Assembly: GCA_050946575.1 (NCBI GenBank)
Contig: JBMNVB010000004.1
Location: 1 to 64,000 of the forward strand
Reading direction: 5' to 3'
Source: JALCRY01 sp050946575
GTDB lineage: Bacteria > Bacillota > Clostridia > Peptostreptococcales > Anaerovoracaceae
DNA length: 64,000 nt
Numbering within the stretch: position 1 is the first letter of the stretch; every line of letters starts with the position of its first letter. The position numbers were made by a program, and so were the translations under genes. The notes beneath the pieces were generated by a model, which worked only from the letters and a program-made list of their open reading frames with translations, made no database searches and was not told the origin of the DNA. Below are positions 59,279 to 64,000 of the stretch, one piece after another.

Positions 59279-60211
59279 ATGGCGTACAATGTATTTATCG
59301 ACGGGAAGAACGGGACCACGGGACTGAAGATAAGAGAATATCTGGAGCCGCGCGAAGACATACATATCATAGATATAGATGAAGATAAAAGAAAAGACAT
59401 GGACGAGAAAGTCCGGAAGATAAAGGAAGCGGACGTATCCATACTGTGTCTGCCGGATCAGGCGGCGATCGATACGGCCGCGGCCGCGCCTCCGGACGCG
59501 AGGATAATCGATACGTCCACTGCGCACAGAGTAAATGACGACTGGACATACGGGATGCCGGAACTGTGCCCCGGGCAGCGTGAAAAAATCAAAGACAGCT
59601 CGAGGGTCGCGAATCCCGGCTGCCACGCTTCCGGGTTCATCCTTCTTGTGAGGCCGCTCGTTGATGCCGGGATAATCCCGAAGGACTATCCGCTTTCGGC
59701 ATTTTCGGTGACGGGATATTCTGGCGGCGGAAAGAAAATGATCGCCAATCACGAGAAGGAAGACAGGGACAGTTTCCTCGTGAGCCCCGGCCAGTATGCG
59801 CTCGAGCAGCATCACAAGCACCTGCCGGAAATGGTAAAGGCGACGGGGATCACTGCGGAGCCGTCGTTCTGTCCGGTCGTAGGAGACTATTACGCCGGGA
59901 TGGTGGTGACCGTCCCGCTGCATAGCAGATGTCTCGGCGGTTCTCCCGGTATTTCGGAGATCAGGGACGTATATAAAAAATATTATGCCGGAGAAAAGCT
60001 CATTGAAGTGGCCGATGAAAATCCGGAAGACGGATTCATCCATTCGGACATACTCGCGGGCAGCAATAAATATCAGATATTCGTGTCCGGCAACGACGAA
60101 AGACCGCTTCTGATATCGAGGTTCGACAACCTCGGCAAAGGCGCATCGGGCGCGGCGGTGCAGAATATGAACATCATGCTCGGCATTGATGAAACGAAAG
60201 GATTGTTATGA
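59279..60211 (+). CDS. argC: N-acetyl-gamma-glutamyl-phosphate reductase, type 2
   Basis: The 310-residue enzyme is of the shorter type 2 (about 310 residues). It shows FIDGKNGTTGLKIREYL with the NADP loop, the catalytic cysteine in VANPGCHASGF (C115), the SVTGYSGGGKKM segment and the conserved QYALEQHHKHLPEM. It converts N-acetylglutamyl phosphate to the semialdehyde in arginine synthesis. The start follows GAAAGGAGAGCGCTTAT. It is the first gene of argC-argJ-argB-argD, and its stop overlaps the argJ ATG (ATGA). Confidence 0.95.
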   Translation: MAYNVFIDGKNGTTGLKIREYLEPREDIHIIDIDEDKRKDMDEKVRKIKEADVSILCLPDQAAIDTAAAAPPDARIIDTSTAHRVNDDWTYGMPELCPGQREKIKDSSRVANPGCHASGFILLVRPLVDAGIIPKDYPLSAFSVTGYSGGGKKMIANHEKEDRDSFLVSPGQYALEQHHKHLPEMVKATGITAEPSFCPVVGDYYAGMVVTVPLHSRCLGGSPGISEIRDVYKKYYAGEKLIEVADENPEDGFIHSDILAGSNKYQIFVSGNDERPLLISRFDNLGKGASGAAVQNMNIMLGIDETKGLL

Positions 60212-61434
60212 TGAGTATGAAACATGTAAGCGGCGGGGTATGCGCTCCGCGCGGATTCAGGGCCTGGGGATGCTTCGGCGGGCTCGGGAATCCGAAAAAC
60301 GGAAAAGACGATATGGCGCTCGTAGTATCTGACTGCCCGGGAAATGCCGCGGCGGTATATACGAAGAACAAAGTCAAGGCTGCGCACATCAGCGTATGCA
60401 AGAAGCATCTTGCGGACGGCAGGGCGCAGGCTATGCTCTGCAACAGTATTAACGCGAATACCTGCGCGCCGGGCGGCGTAGAGGCCGCGGAATATAACTG
60501 CTCTCTTGTAGAAAGGGAGACCGGGATAAAGGCGGAGGATGTTATCGTGACGTCGACCGGAGTCATCGGGAAGCAGCTTCCGAGGGAGCCGTTCGAAAAG
60601 GGCATACCGGAGCTCGCGGCGAATCTGTCGGAAGACGGAGGAGACAGGGCGGCGCACGCTATCATGACTACCGATACTGCAGATAAGCAGGACGCCGTGC
60701 AGTTCGAGGCCGGCGGAAAGACATGCAAGCTCGGCGGCATGGCGAAGGGCAGCGGGATGATCCATATCAACATGGGCACGATGCTGTGCTTCCTCACGAC
60801 AGACTGCGCGATAAGTTCTGATGTGCTGAAGAAGGCATTGCTTGACGAAGTGCCGGAAAGCTTCAATCAGGTCAGCGTCGACGGCGACACGTCCACGAAC
60901 GACACGCTGTCGATAATAGCGAACGGCATGGCCGGGAATGAAATGATAACCGGAGAAGGCCCGAATCTCGATAATTTCAAAGAGGCGCTTCATGAGATCA
61001 GCGTGGGGTTCGCGAAAAAGCTCGCGGGCGACGGCGAAGGCTGCAATAAACTCATAGAGGCGCACGTCATCAATGCTCCGTCGCACGATATCGCGAAGGT
61101 CGTCGCGAAGACGGTCATCAGCTCTACACTGTACAAGGCGGCTATATTCGGCTCGGACGCGAACTGGGGCAGGATCCTGTGCGCGATCGGGTACTCGGAC
61201 GCCGAATTCGATGTCTCGAACGTCGACGTATCGCTGCGGTCAGCGGCAGGGAGCATCGATGTCTGCAGGGCGTCGGCCGCGCTTGATTTCGATGAGGACA
61301 GGGCGCTCGAAATACTGAAACAGGAAGAAGTAGTTACGGAGATCGATCTCCACGACGGAGACAGCGAAGGATACGCCTGGGGATGCGACCTCACATATGA
61401 TTACGTGAAGATAAACGGAGAGTACAGGTCGTAA
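60208..61434 (+). CDS. argJ: Bifunctional glutamate N-acetyltransferase / ornithine acetyltransferase
   Basis: The 408-residue precursor has the ArgJ self-cleavage region AKGSGMIHINMGTMLCFLTTD. The nucleophile is T191, where the chain splits into alpha and beta subunits. The usual Pro in GMIHPNMATML is Ile, and Ala is Gly, but the Thr is kept. Other marks are the N-terminal FGGLGNPKNGKDDMALV, STGVIGKQLP, DGDTSTNDT and GSDANWGRIL. It recycles acetyl groups from acetylornithine to glutamate; whether it also uses acetyl-CoA is not readable. Overlaps argC by four bases and argB by one, so translation is coupled. Confidence 0.95.
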   Translation: MMSMKHVSGGVCAPRGFRAWGCFGGLGNPKNGKDDMALVVSDCPGNAAAVYTKNKVKAAHISVCKKHLADGRAQAMLCNSINANTCAPGGVEAAEYNCSLVERETGIKAEDVIVTSTGVIGKQLPREPFEKGIPELAANLSEDGGDRAAHAIMTTDTADKQDAVQFEAGGKTCKLGGMAKGSGMIHINMGTMLCFLTTDCAISSDVLKKALLDEVPESFNQVSVDGDTSTNDTLSIIANGMAGNEMITGEGPNLDNFKEALHEISVGFAKKLAGDGEGCNKLIEAHVINAPSHDIAKVVAKTVISSTLYKAAIFGSDANWGRILCAIGYSDAEFDVSNVDVSLRSAAGSIDVCRASAALDFDEDRALEILKQEEVVTEIDLHDGDSEGYAWGCDLTYDYVKINGEYRS

Positions 61435-62384
61435 TGATTTTAAGAAAAGATACGGAAGATGCGATTTATTCGGGAAAGGGCAAAAACAGAATGGTGAACG
61501 ATAAATATACGGAAAGGGCGAATGTCCTGATCGAGGCATTGCCTTACATACAGCGCTTCAACGGTTCGATCGTCGTTGTGAAATACGGCGGCGCAGCGAT
61601 GGAGAGCGAAGAGCTCAAGAAGAGCGTCATCGCGGATGTCGTTCTGCTGAAGCTCGTAGGGTTCAAGCCTATAATCGTTCACGGCGGCGGAAAGGAGATC
61701 AGCCGCTGGGTGAAAAAGGTGGGCATTAAGCCGGAATTCTATAACGGCCTGCGGATCACGAACGACGAGACGCTCGAAGTCGCCGAGATGGTCCTCAGCA
61801 AGGTGAACAAGGAACTCGTCGCGATGGCGGTGAGCCTCGGCGTCCGGGCCGTCGGCATCTCCGGGAAGGACGGCAAGCTCCTGACGGCGGAGAAGAAGAT
61901 GCCGGACGGCAGGGATATCGGCTACGTCGGAGAAGTCGTGAATGTCGAGAGCGAGATCCTGAAGCATATGCTTGAGGATGATTTCCTGCCGATCGTCTAT
62001 CCGATCGGGATCGACGATGCCGGGCACGGATATAACATCAATGCCGATGACGTCGCGAGCGCGGTGGCAGAGTCGCTCAATGCGGACAAGCTCGCGTTTC
62101 TTTCCGATATCGACGGAGTTTACCTCCATGAAGACGACCCGGAGTCGGTCATCTCCGAGCTTTACGTCGGAGAGGCCGAACAGCTGATAAAGGACGGTAC
62201 GATCAGCGGAGGGATGCTCCCTAAACTCAGAAACTGCATTGATGCCGTAAGGAACGGCGTAAGCAGAGTGCACATAATAAACGGAACGACAAAACATTCG
62301 CTTCTTATGGAGATTTTCACGGACAAGGGTGTCGGTACAGCGATACTCAGCGAAAAAGAAAGCAGGTACTACAATGAACAGTGA
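61434..62384 (+). CDS. argB: Acetylglutamate kinase
   Basis: The protein of 316 residues is an N-acetylglutamate kinase with the P-loop like VVKYGGAAM, IIVHGGGKEISRW, NGLRITNDETLEVAEMVL and the DDVASAVAESLNADKLAFLSDIDGVY motif. It phosphorylates N-acetylglutamate. It overlaps the argJ stop by one base. A second possible start is at 61491 (MVNDKYTERANVLIEALPYIQ), which better matches the family N-terminus and has GGGAAAGGG ahead; the longer form would have an unusual 19-residue head. Part of argCJBD. Confidence 0.93.
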   Translation: MILRKDTEDAIYSGKGKNRMVNDKYTERANVLIEALPYIQRFNGSIVVVKYGGAAMESEELKKSVIADVVLLKLVGFKPIIVHGGGKEISRWVKKVGIKPEFYNGLRITNDETLEVAEMVLSKVNKELVAMAVSLGVRAVGISGKDGKLLTAEKKMPDGRDIGYVGEVVNVESEILKHMLEDDFLPIVYPIGIDDAGHGYNINADDVASAVAESLNADKLAFLSDIDGVYLHEDDPESVISELYVGEAEQLIKDGTISGGMLPKLRNCIDAVRNGVSRVHIINGTTKHSLLMEIFTDKGVGTAILSEKESRYYNEQ

Positions 62385-63549
62385 ACAGGTTAAACAGGCG
62401 GACAGCAAATATCTTCTGGGAACATACGGACGCTTCGACGTCGTGCTCGATCACGGCCTGAACGCGACAGCGTATGACAAGGACGGAAAGAAGTACATCG
62501 ATTTCACGGCCGGGATCGGAGTGAACTCGCTCGGTTTCTCAGACCCGGGCTGGATAGAGGCGGTAACGGACCAGCTGAAGAAGTTCCAGCATTGCTCGAA
62601 CGTGTTCTATTCGGAGCCCGGCGTCGTGCTGGCTGAGAAGCTCGTGAAGATCACGGGCCTCGAGAAGATTTTCTATAACAATACCGGCGGCGAGGCGAAC
62701 GAGACGGCGATCAAGATCGCGAGGAAATACGGGAATACCGTGGCGGGTCACAGAAAGAACGCCGTCATATCCCTCGTGAATTCGTTCCACGGGCGCACGC
62801 TCGCGGCGATCACGGCGACTGGGCAGGAGAGGTTCCATTCGGAGGACTTCGGGCCGTATGCGCCGGGATTCGCCTACGCTGAAGCCAATAATATCGACAG
62901 CATGAAAAAGGCGGTCGAGGAGAACGATCCGTGCGCGATCATGCTGGAGATAGTGCAGGGCGAAGGCGGCCTTACCGCACTTGATTATGATTTCGTGCAG
63001 GGTGTGCAGAAACTGTGCGACGAGAAGGATATCATCCTCATTATCGATGAAGTGCAGTCAGGCGCGGGCAGGACCGGGACGTTCTTCGCGTACCAGCAGT
63101 ACGATATCCATCCGGATATCGTCACGTTCGCGAAGGGGGTCGGCGGCGGCCTTCCGATCAGCGGGTCCATATGCGGGAAGAAGACCTGCGACCTCCTGAA
63201 GCCGGGAGAGCAGGGAAGTACGTTCGCGATGAACCCGGCCATATGCGCGGGGGCGAATTACGTCGTGGACCACATCACGGACGAACTCATGGAAGAAGTA
63301 AAAAAGAAGGCGGCGTATATCAGGGAGGAACTCGAAAAACTCGACGAAGTGGAAGCTACTACAGGCCTCGGACTGATGATCGGTGTGAAGTTCAAGACCA
63401 GGAACGCGGATGAAGTGGCGGCTGAACTCATCGAGAACGGTCTGCTTTCGCTGACCGCGGCCGATAAAGTCAGGCTGCTCCCGCCTCTTACAATAACTGT
63501 TCCCGAACTTCAGGAAGGCGTTGAGATCCTGAAAAAGGTGCTCGGATAG
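62374..63549 (+). CDS. argD: Acetylornithine aminotransferase
   Basis: The 391-residue PLP enzyme shows GIGVNSLGFSDPGWIEA, NNTGGEANETAIKIARKYG, NSFHGRTLAAITATGQERF, LIIDEVQSGAGRTGTFFAYQ and the PLP lysine in VTFAKGVGGGLPI (K254). It converts N-acetylglutamate semialdehyde to N-acetylornithine. The start at 62374 lies inside the last codons of argB, so the two genes overlap by 11 nt. argF/argG/argH are not seen after it in the window. Confidence 0.95.
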   Translation: MNSEQVKQADSKYLLGTYGRFDVVLDHGLNATAYDKDGKKYIDFTAGIGVNSLGFSDPGWIEAVTDQLKKFQHCSNVFYSEPGVVLAEKLVKITGLEKIFYNNTGGEANETAIKIARKYGNTVAGHRKNAVISLVNSFHGRTLAAITATGQERFHSEDFGPYAPGFAYAEANNIDSMKKAVEENDPCAIMLEIVQGEGGLTALDYDFVQGVQKLCDEKDIILIIDEVQSGAGRTGTFFAYQQYDIHPDIVTFAKGVGGGLPISGSICGKKTCDLLKPGEQGSTFAMNPAICAGANYVVDHITDELMEEVKKKAAYIREELEKLDEVEATTGLGLMIGVKFKTRNADEVAAELIENGLLSLTAADKVRLLPPLTITVPELQEGVEILKKVLG

Positions 63550-63630
63550 ACGGACTGTTTTCGGACGGGACTCCGTGATATCTTCGGGCGGACCGGTTTT
63601 CGCGGAAAAAAGTTTCGCGGGACGCATACA

Positions 63631-63639
63631 TGGTATAAT
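63631..63639 (+). promoter_or_regulatory. Extended -10 promoter of the desulfoferrodoxin gene
   Basis: TGGTATAAT is an extended consensus -10, 71 nt before the ATG. The -35 region is poor. Confidence 0.6.
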
Positions 63640-63710
63640 AGGGATAGCGGCAGTGCCTGCGCGGGCGAATCGGGCCCGTGCAGATCGCCGTATCAAAAGG
63701 AGGTAAGGAA

Positions 63711-64000
63711 ATGAAGGCAAAATTCTACAAGTGTGATGTATGCGGAAACGTAGTGATGATAACATCGAACGGAGGCGGCCCGCTCTCATGCTGCGGACAG
63801 CCGATGAGAGAACTCACGGCGAATACTGAAGATGCGGCGGTCGAAAAGCATGTTCCGGCTGTAACAGTGGACGGCAGCAGTGTGAAAGTCCAGGTCGGAG
63901 AGACGGCCCACCCGATGGAGGAAAAACATTACATCGAATGGATCTATGTTGAAGGAGAAGGCTGCGGACAGATAGCGTACCTTAAGCCGGGCGAAGAGCC
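63711..64000 (+). CDS. Desulfoferrodoxin / superoxide reductase (partial)
   Basis: The frame encodes 96 residues and runs off the window. It starts MKAKFYKCDVCGNVV, a desulforedoxin-like iron site with CxxC and CCGQPM, and goes on with VEKHVPAVTVDGSSVKVQVG and HPMEEKHYIEWIYVE, the superoxide reductase domain with the iron-binding His residues. Both iron centres of the 2Fe type are therefore expected. It removes superoxide by reduction, typical of anaerobes. The AAAAGGAGGTAAGGAA ribosome site and an extended -10 upstream support the start. The last residues, with the expected C-terminal Cys/His ligands, lie outside. Confidence 0.93.
   Translation, partial: MKAKFYKCDVCGNVVMITSNGGGPLSCCGQPMRELTANTEDAAVEKHVPAVTVDGSSVKVQVGETAHPMEEKHYIEWIYVEGEGCGQIAYLKPGEE

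Noticed and set aside
60073..61086. Long minus-strand ORFs across argC and argJ, and also 61440-62408 over argB
   Set aside because: Shadows of the overlapping arg genes, caused by high GC codon use.

Overview
The window looks like a chromosomal piece of an anaerobic Gram-positive bacterium of the Clostridia (Eubacteriales; my guess is an Anaerovoracaceae/Mogibacterium-like gut or oral lineage). The grounds are strong Shine-Dalgarno sites, short operons with small overlaps, a butyryl-CoA:acetate CoA-transferase-like gene, a desulfoferrodoxin, a perfect CIRCE element, a LexA gene with a matching operator, and large signal-peptide surface proteins with Cna-B/SpaA-like domains and C-terminal anchors. 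The taxonomic call is inference. No phage, plasmid, CRISPR array or complete insertion sequence was seen.

Layout. 1-2130: a tandem array of 42-bp hairpin units abuts the 3' end of a sortase-substrate-like adhesin gene on the minus strand. 2490-5570: a redox/efflux operon (DJ-1/PfpI protein, flavin reductase, MATE pump, HxlR regulator) behind a promoter region with direct repeats. 5750-7550: an orphan gene, a permease broken by a stop codon, and its usual thioredoxin-like partner. 7740-14270: LUD-domain protein, PhzF-like isomerase, quinone oxidoreductase, a divergent TetR regulator, and a run of small redox or detoxification genes (CMD, cupin, two cyclophilin-like proteins, a hydrolase reduced by internal deletion, FMN reductase, DUF362). 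14320-19040: secreted nuclease, acetyltransferase, two G3E/CobW GTPases (one His-rich), and an OhrR-like MarR regulator with thioredoxin.

19120-30920: three tandem paralogous surface proteins of about 1,200 residues, each with BspA-type leucine-rich repeats, a parallel beta-helix, a Cna-B-like domain and a membrane anchor. All three have the same promoter architecture, a 5' leader of about 140 nt and a similar terminator, so each is its own transcription unit. A tRNA-Arg(ACG) gene follows, then an 880-bp non-coding stretch with two 175-bp imperfect palindromes.

32125-53700: metabolic and housekeeping genes: DUF434 protein, MalY-type lyase, a DapF-like epimerase fused to a zincin-type peptidase, MscS channel, HpaI-type aldolase, Fe-S aldo/keto reductase, CoA-transferase, ABC exporter, aldehyde dehydrogenase, GH25 lysozyme, MBL hydrolase, threonine dehydratase, Mrp ATPase, DMT transporter and aspartate-semialdehyde dehydrogenase. 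53760-64000: htpG under a CIRCE element, a divergent membrane pseudokinase operon, lexA with its own operator, an M20 amidohydrolase, the arginine operon argC-argJ-argB-argD, and a desulfoferrodoxin cut by the window end.

Regulation is unusually readable here: consensus promoters with overlapping operators (MarR, LexA, CIRCE, TetR), many intrinsic terminators, and three genes whose -10 box lies 7-8 nt before the start codon with no good ribosome-binding site, which suggests leaderless mRNAs.
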